From Filomicrobium insigne (lineage in GTDB: Bacteria; Pseudomonadota; Alphaproteobacteria; Rhizobiales; Hyphomicrobiaceae), in the NCBI RefSeq assembly GCF_900104305.1, contig NZ_FNJC01000001.1:1129543-1193542 (forward strand): a DNA stretch of 64,000 nt, written 5' to 3'. Each line of letters opens with the position of its first letter. Within the stretch, counting starts at the first letter, position 1. The position numbers and the translations under genes were made by a program. Of the stretch, positions 33,773 to 43,763 are shown one piece after another. The notes under the pieces were generated by a model. That model did no database searches, was not told the origin of the DNA, and saw only the letters and a program-made list of their open reading frames with translations.

Positions 33773-35584
33773 TCAGTAGACGCGCGCTTTCGGCTCGATA
33801 TACGAGACTTCATTGGTCATGGTGTAGGTGTGGACCGGACGGAAGTCGAGTTTGACCTTACGGGCGTCGAGGTCAGCCCAAGCCAACGTGTGCTTCATCC
33901 AGTTGGCGTCATCGCGGTTGGGATAGTCCTCACGCGCGTGCGCACCGCGGCTTTCTTTGCGGTTGGCCGCGGCAGTTACGGTGACGGCCGCCTGGCTGAT
34001 GAGGTTGTCGTACTCCATCGTCTCAACCAAGTCCGAGTTCCAGACTAGAGATCTGTCGGAGACGCGGATATCGCCTGACTGCTGCCAGATCTCGTCGATC
34101 AGATGCACGCCCTCTTCGAGTACCGGACCGTCGCGGAACACCGCGCAGTTAGACTGCATCACCCTCTGCATCTTCAGGCGCAGATCAGCCGTTGGCGTGT
34201 CGCCCTTGGCGTAGCGGAAGTGATCCAGACGGGAGAGTGCAAGATCCGCAGAGTCCGCAGGCAGGTCAGCATGGGCACCCGGCTCGACTACATCAGCGCA
34301 GCGAAGCCCCGCGGCACGTCCGAACACGACCAAATCGATGAGAGAGTTCGACCCAAGCCGATTTGCGCCATGGACGGAGACGCAAGCCGCCTCGCCGATG
34401 GCCATCAGACCTGGGACAATGTAGTCGGGATTGCCATCCTTCAGGGTCAGGACTTCACCGTGATAGTTCGTCGGGATGCCGCCCATGTTGTAGTGCACCG
34501 TCGGAATTACCGGGATCGGCTGACGACGCAGATCAACCCCTGCGAAAACCTTCGCGCTTTCGGTAATGCCGGGCAGACGCTCAGCCAAAATCTTCGGATC
34601 GAGATGGTCGAGATGCAGGAAGATGTGATCGCCATGCGCCCCGACACCGCGGCCTTCGCGGATTTCAACGGTCATCGAGCGCGAGACGACGTCGCGTGAC
34701 GCCAGATCCTTCGCGGATGGCGCATAACGCTCCATGAAGCGTTCGCCTTCCGAGTTGGTTAGGTAACCACCCTCGCCGCGCGCGCCTTCGGTGATCAGCA
34801 CGCCAGCTCCGTATATCCCCGTCGGGTGGAACTGCACGAACTCCATATCCTGCAGCGGCAGGCCAGCGCGCAACACCATAGCGTTGCCGTCACCCGTGCA
34901 CGTGTGCGCAGAGGTACAGGAGAAGTAGGCGCGGCCATAACCGCCAGTCGCTAAGATTGTTTTCTTCGCGCGGAAACGATGGATCGTGCCGTCGTCTAGC
35001 TTTATCGCGATGACGCCGCGGCATGCCCCTTCTTGATCCATGATCAAGTCGATGGCGAAAAATTCGATGAAGAACTCCGCCGAGTGCCGGAGGCTCTGGC
35101 CATAAAGCGTGTGAAGCATGGCGTGGCCGGTGCGGTCGGCAGCAGCGCAGGTGCGCTGGGCCGGCGGACCCTCACCGTATTGCGTCGTCATCCCGCCAAA
35201 AGGCCGCTGATAAATCTTGCCGGACTCGGTGCGCGAGAACGGCACGCCGTAGTGCTCGAGTTCATAGACAGCATCCGGCGCATGCCGGCAGAGGTATTCA
35301 ATGGAATCCTGGTCACCAAGCCAATCCGATCCCTTTACGGTATCGTACATGTGCCAGCGCCAATTATCCGGTCCCATGTTTCCGAGCGCGGCTGCAACGC
35401 CGCCTTGGGCAGCTACGGTATGCGAGCGCGTCGGAAAGACCTTGGTCACACAGGCCGTTTTCAAGCCCGCCTCGGCGCAACCCAGTGTCGCGCGAAGACC
35501 CGCGCCACCCGCGCCGACGACGACGACGTCGTAGGTGTGATCAACGATTTGGTATGCTTTGCCACCCTGGGCTGGTGCCGTCAT
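33773..35584 (-). CDS. sdhA: Succinate dehydrogenase flavoprotein subunit
   Basis: 603 residues from the ATG at 35584 ([12 protein letters not shown]), which has AAAGGCG upstream; the frame open to 35638 overlaps the sdhD end and is not used. FAD-binding [13 protein letters not shown], the flavinylated His in SHTVAAQGG, substrate residues in [22 protein letters not shown] and the catalytic Arg in [10 protein letters not shown]. Oxidises succinate to fumarate on the cytoplasmic side. It follows sdhD by 43 bases. sdhB is not next, which departs from the usual CDAB order. Confidence 0.98.
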   Translation of the reverse strand: MTAPAQGGKAYQIVDHTYDVVVVGAGGAGLRATLGCAEAGLKTACVTKVFPTRSHTVAAQGGVAAALGNMGPDNWRWHMYDTVKGSDWLGDQDSIEYLCRHAPDAVYELEHYGVPFSRTESGKIYQRPFGGMTTQYGEGPPAQRTCAAADRTGHAMLHTLYGQSLRHSAEFFIEFFAIDLIMDQEGACRGVIAIKLDDGTIHRFRAKKTILATGGYGRAYFSCTSAHTCTGDGNAMVLRAGLPLQDMEFVQFHPTGIYGAGVLITEGARGEGGYLTNSEGERFMERYAPSAKDLASRDVVSRSMTVEIREGRGVGAHGDHIFLHLDHLDPKILAERLPGITESAKVFAGVDLRRQPIPVIPTVHYNMGGIPTNYHGEVLTLKDGNPDYIVPGLMAIGEAACVSVHGANRLGSNSLIDLVVFGRAAGLRCADVVEPGAHADLPADSADLALSRLDHFRYAKGDTPTADLRLKMQRVMQSNCAVFRDGPVLEEGVHLIDEIWQQSGDIRVSDRSLVWNSDLVETMEYDNLISQAAVTVTAAANRKESRGAHAREDYPNRDDANWMKHTLAWADLDARKVKLDFRPVHTYTMTNEVSYIEPKARVY

Positions 35585-35627
35585 TGAATCGCCTTTCGTT
35601 GAGCCTGTTGCCGATCCCGCCATTGCG

Positions 35628-36008
35628 TCATGCTCCAAAGCTCAACTTCAGAACTGCCCAGACGCTCGCGGCAGCGATCGTGAATGCAAAAAAGGTATTG
35701 AGCATCAACGCCACGACCTTGGCGCCCTCACCATGAACGTAGTCTTCGATGATGACTTGCATACCGATCCGCATGTGAACGACGCCCGAGAGGATCAGCA
35801 GCAGCAACAGGAGCGCCACGACAGGTGAAGCCAGTGTTGCCTTCACGGTCGCGTAGTCGGCGCCAATGAGGTGGATGATGAGGCCGACCAGGAACACGGC
35901 CAGGAAGAGGTTGGCAACGGCGGTCACACGCTGCAGCCAGAAGTGATCGGCGCCTTCCTTAGCAGAGCCCAGTCTGCGCGCGTTCTTTAGCGGGGTGCGC
36001 ATGTTCAT
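35628..36008 (-). CDS. sdhD: Succinate dehydrogenase membrane anchor SdhD
   Basis: 126 residues from the ATG at 36008 ([14 protein letters not shown]), preceded by AAGGGCGGA. Three hydrophobic helices (about 28-50, 55-80, 95-120). The haem/quinone-side motif [15 protein letters not shown] is typical of SdhD. Anchors SdhAB in the inner membrane and, with SdhC, forms the ubiquinone site and haem b pocket. The longer frame upstream is the sdhC shadow. Confidence 0.95.
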   Translation of the reverse strand: MNMRTPLKNARRLGSAKEGADHFWLQRVTAVANLFLAVFLVGLIIHLIGADYATVKATLASPVVALLLLLLILSGVVHMRIGMQVIIEDYVHGEGAKVVALMLNTFFAFTIAAASVWAVLKLSFGA

Positions 36009-36022
36009 CGAGAGATCCGCCC

Positions 36023-36433
36023 TTATCCGAGTAAAAATACGCCGGCCCACACCGCAGCCGTTAGCGCGACGGAACAAACGATGGTGGCCCAGGAGAGGAA
36101 GTTGACGGAGGGAATATCCAGGTAGCTTGCCGTGTCCCAGATGAAGTGGCGAATGCCGCCCATCATGTGATGCATGAGCGCCCATGTGTAGCCAAACAGA
36201 ACGATCCGCCCGAGCCACGTATCGAAGAGCCCGTTGACGAAGTTGAAATAGTCCGGACCGATTGCGGCGGAGACGAGCCACCACGCAAGGAGCAGCGATC
36301 CGAAATACAGCGCCGCACCGGTGATGCGATGCAGGATCGACATCACCATGTTGATCAACGGTCGATAGATTTGCAAATGCGGCGATAGGGGACGCTCTAT
36401 CGCGTTACCACGTATGGTTTTCGCTTCTGCCAT
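36023..36433 (-). CDS. sdhC: Succinate dehydrogenase cytochrome b556 subunit SdhC
   Basis: 136 residues from the ATG at 36433 ([15 protein letters not shown]), with GGGAGAG just upstream. Family signature [12 protein letters not shown] and [11 protein letters not shown] near the N-terminus, three transmembrane helices, and the haem ligand His in the [13 protein letters not shown] region. First gene of the sdh cluster. sdhD starts 14 bases after its stop. The gene upstream on the same strand is mesaconyl-CoA hydratase (128 bases away). Confidence 0.96.
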   Translation of the reverse strand: MAEAKTIRGNAIERPLSPHLQIYRPLINMVMSILHRITGAALYFGSLLLAWWLVSAAIGPDYFNFVNGLFDTWLGRIVLFGYTWALMHHMMGGIRHFIWDTASYLDIPSVNFLSWATIVCSVALTAAVWAGVFLLG

Positions 36434-36561
36434 AAAGCTCTCCCGCTGCCTTTTTGCTTGTCCGACACAAATTCGTTTAGCGCGACTGTTGCGCTGCGGC
36501 AATCAACGTAGCGCCTTGCTGCATCACTTGTCGCAATGGACCTTGGTATGCCAGTCCAGGG

Positions 36562-37620
36562 TTATCTCGGAATGGCTAGCCAGACGTCCAAATCCAAAAT
36601 CACACCCTCGTCATAACCGCCTTCGGCTGTTTTGAACGGGAAGTCGGCACACGCACGATTCTTCACTGCCACAAGCCGAGTGCGCAACGCCCCTATGTCG
36701 GATCGTCCGGGAAGTTCCGCTTTGTCGAGAACCTCCGACCACGCATAGACCGTGTCGCCTGCGAAGAGTGGCGCAACATGACGGCCCGCGTTGATGGCCG
36801 CGAGATGGAACGCGTTGTTGAGCCCGTTGAATGACAGCGCACGGGCTAACGAGATTACGACGCCGCCGTAGATCAGCCGGCGTCCGAAACGGCCCTGGCC
36901 TTCGGTGTGCTGATTGAAATGCACTTTAGCGGTGTTTTGGTAGAGGCGCGTTGCGATCTGATGTTCGGCTTCTTCGACCGTCATGCCGTCGACGTGATCG
37001 ATCTTTTCGCCGACCTCATAGTCACCCCAGCGGAAGGGCGAACCTGAAAGGTTGGTGTCAAAACGACTGACATCGATAGCGGGAACCGCAGCAGCCAAGG
37101 CTTCCGGAGCGACGGTTTCGGGTAGTGCCGGTACGACTGCTTCGGGTGCTGGTGAGGCCTCATCCTTTTTGCGGACCATAACCCAGCGCGTGTAGCTGAG
37201 CACGGTTTCACCCTTCTCGTCCGCGCCGGTCGAGCGCACGTAAACTGTTCCGGTCTTACCGTTTGAGTTTTCTTTGAGCCCGATCACTTCGGACACCGTC
37301 GACAACGTCGTGCCAGGATAGACCGGCTTCTCGAACCGACAGTCGGCATATCCGAGGTTGGCAATCGCGTTCAACGAGATATCGGGAACGGTTTTGCCGA
37401 ACACGGTGTGGAACACGAGCAGATCATCGAGAGGCGCCGACGGATAACCAATTGTGCGGGCAAAAGCGTCGGATGACTGGACCGCAAACCTCGGTCCGTA
37501 AAGACCCATGTAGAGTGCGGCGTCACCGACAGTCAAAGTCCGCGGCGTGGCATGCCGGATGATCTGACCGACATGGAAATCCTCGAAGTAGTTGCCCGGG
37601 TTGGTCTTCGTCGTGCTCAT
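36562..37620 (-). CDS. mch: Mesaconyl-CoA hydratase (double MaoC fold)
   Basis: 352 residues with two hot-dog/MaoC-like halves joined by an Ala/Pro/Glu-rich linker (about 155-180). N-terminal YFEDFHVGQIIRHATPRTLT is typical of mesaconyl-CoA (2-methylfumaryl-CoA) hydratase, which interconverts mesaconyl-CoA and beta-methylmalyl-CoA in the ethylmalonyl-CoA pathway and in the 3-hydroxypropionate bicycle. The next gene upstream (mcl2-like) acts on malyl-CoA and supports the call. A MaoC dehydratase of another pathway is a remote alternative. Confidence 0.85.
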   Translation of the reverse strand: MSTTKTNPGNYFEDFHVGQIIRHATPRTLTVGDAALYMGLYGPRFAVQSSDAFARTIGYPSAPLDDLLVFHTVFGKTVPDISLNAIANLGYADCRFEKPVYPGTTLSTVSEVIGLKENSNGKTGTVYVRSTGADEKGETVLSYTRWVMVRKKDEASPAPEAVVPALPETVAPEALAAAVPAIDVSRFDTNLSGSPFRWGDYEVGEKIDHVDGMTVEEAEHQIATRLYQNTAKVHFNQHTEGQGRFGRRLIYGGVVISLARALSFNGLNNAFHLAAINAGRHVAPLFAGDTVYAWSEVLDKAELPGRSDIGALRTRLVAVKNRACADFPFKTAEGGYDEGVILDLDVWLAIPR

Positions 37621-37720
37621 GCGTTGTCTTTCATTCTTTTCGCGACGGGCGCTTTCGTCTCCGCATCGTATGCGCCTTCAGAGTCTTCAGTTATTGCCGG
37701 GAGATGCCGAAGTCGAGAAC

Positions 37721-38605
37721 TCAGTTTGCCGCCATCTCTTCAATCGCCTCGGCAATAGAAACCGTGCGCTCCGCCATGACCATATGCAGCCGCTCGACCA
37801 TTTTGCCATCGATGGTGATGACACCCTTCTTCTGGTTCTCCGGCAATGCGAACTCGGAAATGATCCGCCGCGACCACTCGACATCCTTCGGGCTCGGCGA
37901 AAAAATCTCATTCGCAATGGCAACCTGGTTGGGGTGGATTAGTGTCTTACCATCCATACCCAAGGTGCGGCCATGTTCTGCTTCGGCGCGAAGTCCCACC
38001 TCGTCCCTGAAGTCGTTGTAGACGCCATCAAGCACGTCGAGCCCGTAGGCGCGGGCTGCCACGATGGTCATCGACAGCCACGGCACGACAGCGAAGCGGT
38101 CCTTGTAGTCACGGGCGTGCGACTCTTTCAGGAGATCATTCGTTCCCATGACAAGACAGGTGAGGCGATGCTCGCGCTCGATACCCGCCATCGCGATCTC
38201 CCGTACGTTGAGGATCGACATCGGCGTTTCCATCATCGCCCACAGCTTGGTTTTGTCCGGCGCATGTGCTGCCGTCACAACCTTCGCCGCGGAAATGATG
38301 TCGCCGGGACGGCCCACTTTCGGGACAAGAATGGCGTCTGGGGCCGCAGCGGCGGCAGCAAACAGATCGTCAGCACCCCATGGGGTTTCCAAGGCGTTGA
38401 CGCGAATAATGATTTCGCGCTTACCATAGCCACCGGCCTTCACAGCCGCGCAAACCTTTTCGCGGGCTTCGAGCTTGGCATCCGGCGCGACGGCGTCTTC
38501 CAGATCCAGGATCAGCGCGTCGGCAGGTATTGTTTTGGCTTTTTCCAGGGCACGAGCGTTGGAGCCTGGCATATAGAGGACACTGCGGCGAGGACGGACA
38601 GCCAT
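37721..38605 (-). CDS. mcl2: CitE-like CoA ester lyase, probable (3S)-malyl-CoA thioesterase
   Basis: 294 residues from the ATG at 38605 (MAVRPRRSVLYMPGSN), with AAAGG seven bases upstream; the frame to 38668 is not supported. HpcH/HpaI-CitE fold: LDLEDAVAPD near residue 35, the Mg site around METP and the TLIHPNQ segment. The RSVLYMPGSNARALEKA start resembles the Mcl2 malyl-CoA thioesterase rather than the Mcl1 malyl-/methylmalyl-CoA lyase. It would release malate from malyl-CoA made in the ethylmalonyl-CoA pathway. Lyase activity cannot be excluded. Upstream partner of mch in what looks like one operon. Confidence 0.8.
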   Translation of the reverse strand: MAVRPRRSVLYMPGSNARALEKAKTIPADALILDLEDAVAPDAKLEAREKVCAAVKAGGYGKREIIIRVNALETPWGADDLFAAAAAAPDAILVPKVGRPGDIISAAKVVTAAHAPDKTKLWAMMETPMSILNVREIAMAGIEREHRLTCLVMGTNDLLKESHARDYKDRFAVVPWLSMTIVAARAYGLDVLDGVYNDFRDEVGLRAEAEHGRTLGMDGKTLIHPNQVAIANEIFSPSPKDVEWSRRIISEFALPENQKKGVITIDGKMVERLHMVMAERTVSIAEAIEEMAAN

Positions 38606-38797
38606 GCGTGGGCCTTTCGAGCGTTCCAGAAGTGTTTTGTATGTGTCGATTTTTGTTGCGCCGCACATTAATCAAGCAACGCCCAAACGCAAATGGACAA
38701 TACGTAGTAGGACGACCTGCGGCAGTCTGCGTCCTCTGACGAGACCGACAAAGTTGTAAAGACGTACGAAACGAATATCCCGGATAGTGAGCGCGCA

Positions 38798-39610
38798 ATG
38801 GCTCAAGTTCTCGCTTTTTCCTCCTACGTCGCTTCCGGCCACGTCGGCCTCGCGGCCGTCGTTCCGGCGCTCCAACGCCTGGGGCACGAGGTGATCGCGC
38901 TTCCGAGCGTTGTGCTCTCCAATCATCTGGGGCATGTGCATTGGGCAGGCCGGCCCGTCGCTTTGGAAGATCTGACGGCGATGCTGGAGGCGTTGGAACA
39001 AAACGGCCAATTCGCTGATATCGACGCCATTCTGACCGGCTTTCTGCCGACGCCCGAGCACGTCGCGCTCGCTGCGAAGACCGTTCGCCACGTTCGGGAC
39101 CGCCATGGCGACGTCGCTTATCTCTGCGATCCGGTCTTCGGCGATGAGCCCGAGGGGCACTATATCGGCGTGCCGGCCGCACAGGCCATTGCGTCCGAAC
39201 TGGTTCCGCTTGCCACGTACGTGACGCCCAACCGGTTTGAGGCAAAGTTCATTTTCGGTGAGGGTTTCGACGACCCGCAAAAAGCGCTTCCGAAAGACTG
39301 CCGCTTGCTGGCCGTCACGTCCGCAGAGCTTGCTGGCGATCAACTGCGGACCCGCTGTGTGACCTCGGACCCCGAAGCAGCGTTCGCGTGCGCCGTCCCT
39401 TATCGCCCTGTGGTCCCGCATGGAACAGGCGATCTGTTCGCGGCGCTGTTGCTCGGGCATATACTCAATGGATCATCGGAAAGCGACGCGTTCTCGCGCG
39501 CTGTCGCTGGCGTGGAAACCGTCATCGCTGCAAGCAACGGGCGTGATGAACTGGCCATCGTCGCGGCGATCGATATGGCGGCGAAAGCTAAGCCATGGCC
39601 GTTTGCATAG
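38798..39610 (+). CDS. pdxY: Pyridoxal kinase
   Basis: 270 residues, PfkB/ribokinase-like fold. Start MAQVLAFSSYVASGHVG is the pyridoxal kinase pattern (substrate loop), TPNRFEAKF is a family element and the C-terminal HGTGDLFAALLLGH holds the anion hole and catalytic Asp (GTGD). Phosphorylates pyridoxal (and related vitamers) in PLP salvage. Divergent from the mcl2-mch pair. PdxY versus PdxK cannot be separated with certainty. Confidence 0.88.
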   Translation: MAQVLAFSSYVASGHVGLAAVVPALQRLGHEVIALPSVVLSNHLGHVHWAGRPVALEDLTAMLEALEQNGQFADIDAILTGFLPTPEHVALAAKTVRHVRDRHGDVAYLCDPVFGDEPEGHYIGVPAAQAIASELVPLATYVTPNRFEAKFIFGEGFDDPQKALPKDCRLLAVTSAELAGDQLRTRCVTSDPEAAFACAVPYRPVVPHGTGDLFAALLLGHILNGSSESDAFSRAVAGVETVIAASNGRDELAIVAAIDMAAKAKPWPFA

Positions 39611-39624
39611 GGCCTTTCGGAGGG

Positions 39625-39645
39625 CACCTGATTTGTAATCAGGTG
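39625..39645. terminator. Hairpin between convergent pdxY and methyltransferase genes
   Basis: Perfect 9-bp stem CACCTGATT/AATCAGGTG (39625-39633 with 39637-39645), 3-base loop, 15 bases after pdxY. No T tract. May serve both strands. Confidence 0.5.
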
Positions 39646-39667
39646 GGCGGGGGTGGTGTTGTTGATT

Positions 39668-40708
39668 TCATTCCTGCTTACGGCACGTCACGACTTTTGC
39701 CAGAAACGCGAGCTCCTGCGCGGCCGGTTTGAGGCCTGCGTCAGTGAACAGCTTGTTCAGATCCTCGATCGCGTAACTGCGGTAGTAGGGCTCGTGGAAG
39801 CGGACGGGAAAGGCTTCCAGCAGTCCGTCCCACCCGGGCTTGTCTCCCATCTGCAGACTGTCGAGGAACACGAAAAGGCCCCCGGGCTTAAGAACGCGCG
39901 CGATTTCACACGTCACGGTGCGACGAACCTCCGGCGGCAACTCGTGGAACAGAAATGTGCACGTGACGATGTCCTGGCTGGCGTCCGCGCAGGGGATTTG
40001 CTCCGCGTTCGTTTCGATCAGAGTCGCCGGGCGTAACCGCCCCATATGCTGGCGGGCTTCTTCCAGATAGGGCCCGCTGAGATCGAGGCCGGTCAATGCC
40101 ATAGCGGGATAGGCGCGGCGGATTTCTCGAAGCAGTCGTCCCGTTCCGCACGCGACATCGAGGCACGACACACGGCGCTGATCGCGGCCATACATGAATT
40201 CCGCGATGGGTCTGAGACTCGCGCGGCGCATGGCGGCGGCGGCACCATAAAACAGGATCTCGACCTGCAAATCATAGAGCTTCGCGGACTCGTCCGTCAG
40301 ATAGCCGCCCGTCTGATAGTGGAAGTCCTGGGTGAAGTAGTCCGGTAGATCCGCAGTTTTTGCCGCTGCGCTTGCCGTGGATGCATCGCGGGCCTGCCGG
40401 CGTTCGGTGGTGCCGGGCAGGTCTGCATACATGGCGCGCAGACGCCGAAAGTGATCCCAAATGCGGGGTTCATCCGTGATTTCGGGGGGGTAGAGCCCAG
40501 CGCCCGCCGCCTCCGCGTCCCGGCGCATCAACCCGCGGAGATCTTCAAACAGTTCGTTGCGATCGGGAACGGGCTTGGTCGGCGTGAATTTCGGCGCGGG
40601 TGAGAGCTTCCGTGCCTGCCGGCTCATCAGCCAATTGATGCCGCTATACCAAGACACCCGCAAGCTGTTGCCGGCGGTTTGCAAAGCCATAGCGATGGGA
40701 TCGGCCAT
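39668..40708 (-). CDS. Class I SAM-dependent methyltransferase, substrate unknown
   Basis: 346 residues. N-terminal helical extension of about 185 residues, then a class I Rossmann methyltransferase domain: motif I LDVACGTGRLL, acidic loop LTGLDLSGPYLEEA, motif around TCTFLFHELP and post-motif LKPGGLFVFLDSL. The pattern resembles methyltransferases acting on small or lipid substrates (UbiE-like core), but the long N-terminus is not shared with UbiE. Convergent with pdxY, divergent from the sirtuin gene. Substrate not predictable here. Confidence 0.82.
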   Translation of the reverse strand: MADPIAMALQTAGNSLRVSWYSGINWLMSRQARKLSPAPKFTPTKPVPDRNELFEDLRGLMRRDAEAAGAGLYPPEITDEPRIWDHFRRLRAMYADLPGTTERRQARDASTASAAAKTADLPDYFTQDFHYQTGGYLTDESAKLYDLQVEILFYGAAAAMRRASLRPIAEFMYGRDQRRVSCLDVACGTGRLLREIRRAYPAMALTGLDLSGPYLEEARQHMGRLRPATLIETNAEQIPCADASQDIVTCTFLFHELPPEVRRTVTCEIARVLKPGGLFVFLDSLQMGDKPGWDGLLEAFPVRFHEPYYRSYAIEDLNKLFTDAGLKPAAQELAFLAKVVTCRKQE

Positions 40709-40811
40709 CTCTTGGTCTCCGTGTTAGCGCCCGTGTCCAACCGTTTGCCACGGGCACGGCCTGCCGTTATGCCAAGCTTGAACTTTGGCGGACGGCAAAC
40801 TTGAGAAGCGG

Positions 40812-41522
40812 ATGACAGTTTATCAGCGGATCGTAATTCTGACAGGTGCAGGACTTTCAGCCGAGTCCGGGCTTTCTACCTTTCGCGACAAGGACGGCAT
40901 CTGGGCCCGGTACGACTATCGCGATGTGGCAACGCCGGAGGGGTTCGCTCGTAATCCGAGCCTTGTCTACGACTTCTATAATCAGCGCCGCCGCGACGGA
41001 ATGGGCGTCCAACCCAACGCTGCCCACCGAGCCTTGGCGAAGCTTGAGGACGCGTTTCCGGGCGACGTCGTGATCGTCACGCAGAATATCGACGGTTTGC
41101 ACGAAGCCGCCGGCAGCCGGAACTTGATCCATATGCACGGGCAAATGGCTCAGGCTCTTTGCGCCTTATGTAACGCGCGTTCTCCGTGGGTCGAGGATTT
41201 GTCGGCGGATCTTGCATGCTCCGCATGCGCGACGCCGGGCGGCATGCGGCCCGACGTCGTCTGGTTCGGTGAGATGCCTTACGATTTGGACCGGATCGCT
41301 GCAGCGCTTTCCAGTTGCGACTTGTTCATTTCGATCGGCACCAGCGGGAATGTCTATCCCGCCGCAGGTTTCGTCGCGGCGGCGCGTGACATCGGTGCGC
41401 ACACGGTCGAACTCAACCTCGAACCGTCCGAGGGCGCGAGTTTGTTCGCAGAACATGTCCATGGACCGGCGACGGAGGTCGTTCCGGCTTACGTCGACAA
41501 ATTGCTGTCGGTTTCAGCGTAG
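40812..41522 (+). CDS. cobB: NAD-dependent protein deacylase, sirtuin class III
   Basis: 236 residues from the ATG at 40812 (GAGAAG just upstream; the frame opens from a TTG at 40785). NAD site GAGLS (12-16) and TQNIDGLH (90-97), catalytic H109, zinc Cys C117/C120 and C136/C139. Y56 and R59 in FYNQRR correspond to the Tyr/Arg pair that reads succinyl or malonyl groups in SIRT5 and E. coli CobB, so desuccinylation as well as deacetylation is expected. Acts in the cytoplasm on acyl-lysines of metabolic enzymes (family knowledge). Confidence 0.92.
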   Translation: MTVYQRIVILTGAGLSAESGLSTFRDKDGIWARYDYRDVATPEGFARNPSLVYDFYNQRRRDGMGVQPNAAHRALAKLEDAFPGDVVIVTQNIDGLHEAAGSRNLIHMHGQMAQALCALCNARSPWVEDLSADLACSACATPGGMRPDVVWFGEMPYDLDRIAAALSSCDLFISIGTSGNVYPAAGFVAAARDIGAHTVELNLEPSEGASLFAEHVHGPATEVVPAYVDKLLSVSA

Positions 41523-41526
41523 CGCG

Positions 41527-42771
41527 CTAGCGCGTGAACACCGCGACGACCTCAACGTGCGGAGAGTAGAGAAACTGATCGACCGGAATGATGCGGGTCG
41601 CGCGGTATCCGCCATCTATGAGGATGCGTGCATCACGAGCCAAGGTTGCCGGATTACACGACACTGCGACAACCGCGGGCACCTTGGACTTCGCAAGCAT
41701 CTCGGCCTGCGCCTGGGCACCGGCGCGCGGCGGATCGAAAACGGCGAGGTCGAAACCTTCCAGCTCCTTGCGTGAAAGCGGCTCACGCATGAGATCACGG
41801 ACCTTGGTCTCGATGGGCTTGATGCCTTGGGCGTGACGGCGGGCCTCGTCCAGCGCCTCGATGGCACGCTTGTCGCTGTCGACCGCAAGGACTTTGACCC
41901 GAGCAGCGAGCGCAAATGAAAACGCGCCCATACCGCTGAAAAGATCGACCGCACGTTTCGCTCGCTTAGGAAGGGCTTCGACGATCAGGCTCGTCATGGC
42001 AGCTTCGGCGTCAGCAGAGGCCTGCAGGAAAACACCCGGCGGTGGAACAACGTGCGCTGCGCCCATTGTGACGAACGGTACGGCTGACTGATAAACCGGA
42101 TCGCCATTCAAGCTAAAGCGCAGAAGCTTCAGTTCAGCCGCGCCTGCCGCCAGACGTGCTCTTTGGCCTGGTGGGAGTTCGGTGCCAAGGCCATCGACGT
42201 CAACAGAAACATCGAAGCCGTTAGAGGCCGCAATGACCGTGACACGCGCCTCGCCCTTACTGGGCACTAACGGCGCGAGAAACGCCTTTAGCTCCGGCAA
42301 CACCTGGACGATACCCGGATCCACCACGAGGCATTCCGTGAGATCGATCACATCGTGAGAGTTTGCCGCGTGGAACCCCAGCGCAACCTCGCGTCCATCG
42401 CGACTCGCCGAGAAAACGGCGCGGCGGCGGGCTCCGTGTCCAACTGCTACCGGATCGGCAACTTCCAGATCGAGGCCCCGCGCGGCGAATGCTCCTGCTA
42501 CGGTCTCACGTTTCCAGGCGGTGTATTTCTCATAGGCGAGGTGCTGGATGGCGCACCCTCCACAAGCCGTGAAATGCCGGCAAGGGGGAACCACGCGGTC
42601 GGGAGAGGCTCGCAACACCTCGACGAGGCGTGCACGTGTGCCCTGTATTTCGGCGCGGATGAGTTCTCCGGGAAGGGCATAGGGGACGAACACCGAGCCA
42701 GACGCGCGCTCAGAGACGCCGTCGGCCTGTGCACCCAGTTTCGCGATTTCCAGTTCTTCGATATCACCCAT
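41527..42771 (-). CDS. rlmD: 23S rRNA (uracil-5-)-methyltransferase, RumA/RlmD type
   Basis: 414 residues from the ATG at 42771 (MGDIEELEIAKLG). Iron-sulfur cysteines C64, C70, C73 and C147, SAM motif VDLFSGMGAFSFALA, DPPRAG, nucleophile C372 in VSCNPATL, and the final PVDQFLYSPHVE with the general base. TrmA/RumA superfamily. Which U54/U747/U1939-type site it modifies is not readable; the cluster favours the RlmC/RlmD side. It overlaps the end of tlyA by 8 bases, so the two RNA methyltransferases are probably co-translated. Confidence 0.88.
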   Translation of the reverse strand: MGDIEELEIAKLGAQADGVSERASGSVFVPYALPGELIRAEIQGTRARLVEVLRASPDRVVPPCRHFTACGGCAIQHLAYEKYTAWKRETVAGAFAARGLDLEVADPVAVGHGARRRAVFSASRDGREVALGFHAANSHDVIDLTECLVVDPGIVQVLPELKAFLAPLVPSKGEARVTVIAASNGFDVSVDVDGLGTELPPGQRARLAAGAAELKLLRFSLNGDPVYQSAVPFVTMGAAHVVPPPGVFLQASADAEAAMTSLIVEALPKRAKRAVDLFSGMGAFSFALAARVKVLAVDSDKRAIEALDEARRHAQGIKPIETKVRDLMREPLSRKELEGFDLAVFDPPRAGAQAQAEMLAKSKVPAVVAVSCNPATLARDARILIDGGYRATRIIPVDQFLYSPHVEVVAVFTR

Positions 42772-43501
42772 GCCGCGTTGCCCCGAGCAGGAATTCCTTG
42801 TTGCCATCGCCTCCGGAAATCGGTGACTCGACGATCCCCGACAAGCGCCACCCCTGTCGGGCTCCGATCCAGGCCGCTATGTCATCGGCAGCTGTCTGAC
42901 GTTGAACTGAATCGCGCACAATGCCGCCTTTTCCTACAGCTTCGCGCCCAACCTCGAACTGGGGTTTTACGAGCGCGACGAGCCATGCACCGGGCGCTGT
43001 CAGATCCAGAACGGCAGGCAACGCTTTCTTCAAAGATATAAAGCTGACATCCGCGACGAGCGCCGTGACAGGTTCCTGCACCGTATCGGCTGTGAGATCG
43101 CGTATGTCCGTCGACTCGAGTTTCGTGACGCGCGGATCTTCGCCAAGTTCCTCGTGAAGCTGGTCGCGACCGACGTCAACTGCATAGACCTTCGCCGCTC
43201 CGCGTTCCAACAGAACCTGCGTGAAACCGCCGGTCGAAGCGCCAACATCGATCGCGACACATCCCGCCGGATCGAAACCGAACGCGTCGAGGCCCGCGAT
43301 CAGCTTGAGAGCTCCACGAGATACGTAATGCGCACTGTCGCCCGTTATCGTGATTTCAGTATCTGCGGCGACAGGTTGGCTGGGTTTGGCAGCAGCCTGT
43401 CCCGCCACAAAAACCTCCCCGCGCAAAATGAGATCGCGTGCCTGAGCACGGGTCCGCGCCAGTCCGCGCGCGACCAATTCCTGGTCCAATCGCTGACGCA
43501 T
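42764..43501 (-). CDS. tlyA: TlyA family rRNA methyltransferase
   Basis: 245 residues: N-terminal S4 RNA-binding domain (MRQRLDQELVARGLARTRAQARDLI, about 1-60, split by its turn) and an FtsJ-like 2'-O-methyltransferase domain with CVAIDVGASTGGFTQVLL and VDVGRDQL. Family members methylate ribose of 16S and/or 23S rRNA (capreomycin sensitivity in mycobacteria) and were earlier called haemolysin A. Downstream gene rlmD overlaps by 8 bases. In many alphaproteobacteria tlyA follows dxs; that gene is not here. Confidence 0.92.
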   Translation of the reverse strand: MRQRLDQELVARGLARTRAQARDLILRGEVFVAGQAAAKPSQPVAADTEITITGDSAHYVSRGALKLIAGLDAFGFDPAGCVAIDVGASTGGFTQVLLERGAAKVYAVDVGRDQLHEELGEDPRVTKLESTDIRDLTADTVQEPVTALVADVSFISLKKALPAVLDLTAPGAWLVALVKPQFEVGREAVGKGGIVRDSVQRQTAADDIAAWIGARQGWRLSGIVESPISGGDGNKEFLLGATRHG

Positions 43502-43763
43502 CAGAAAAGGCAGCCTGCGGCGAATAATCCAAGGCCGCGTTGCGTTCCGTGTCGCACGGGACTCCTCATTTCACATTGAGAGGGCTGGCATGCCAATCGC
43601 GGGCCCAAAAATGGCTACTTTTCGCCTGTGGCACTTTGCCCGATGGGCCAGATAGCGCTGTCGCTTCACGAGTTAGCATCATTTTTTACTGTTCTCGACA
43701 GATGTTCAGGTTTCAGATAACCGGAATTTCCAAATTCACCACAGACCACACAGGAATTGCTAA

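Noticed and set aside
38421-39245. 274-codon Arg-rich minus-strand frame
   Set aside because: Covers mcl2 and pdxY in wrong frames; composition is that of an out-of-frame translation.
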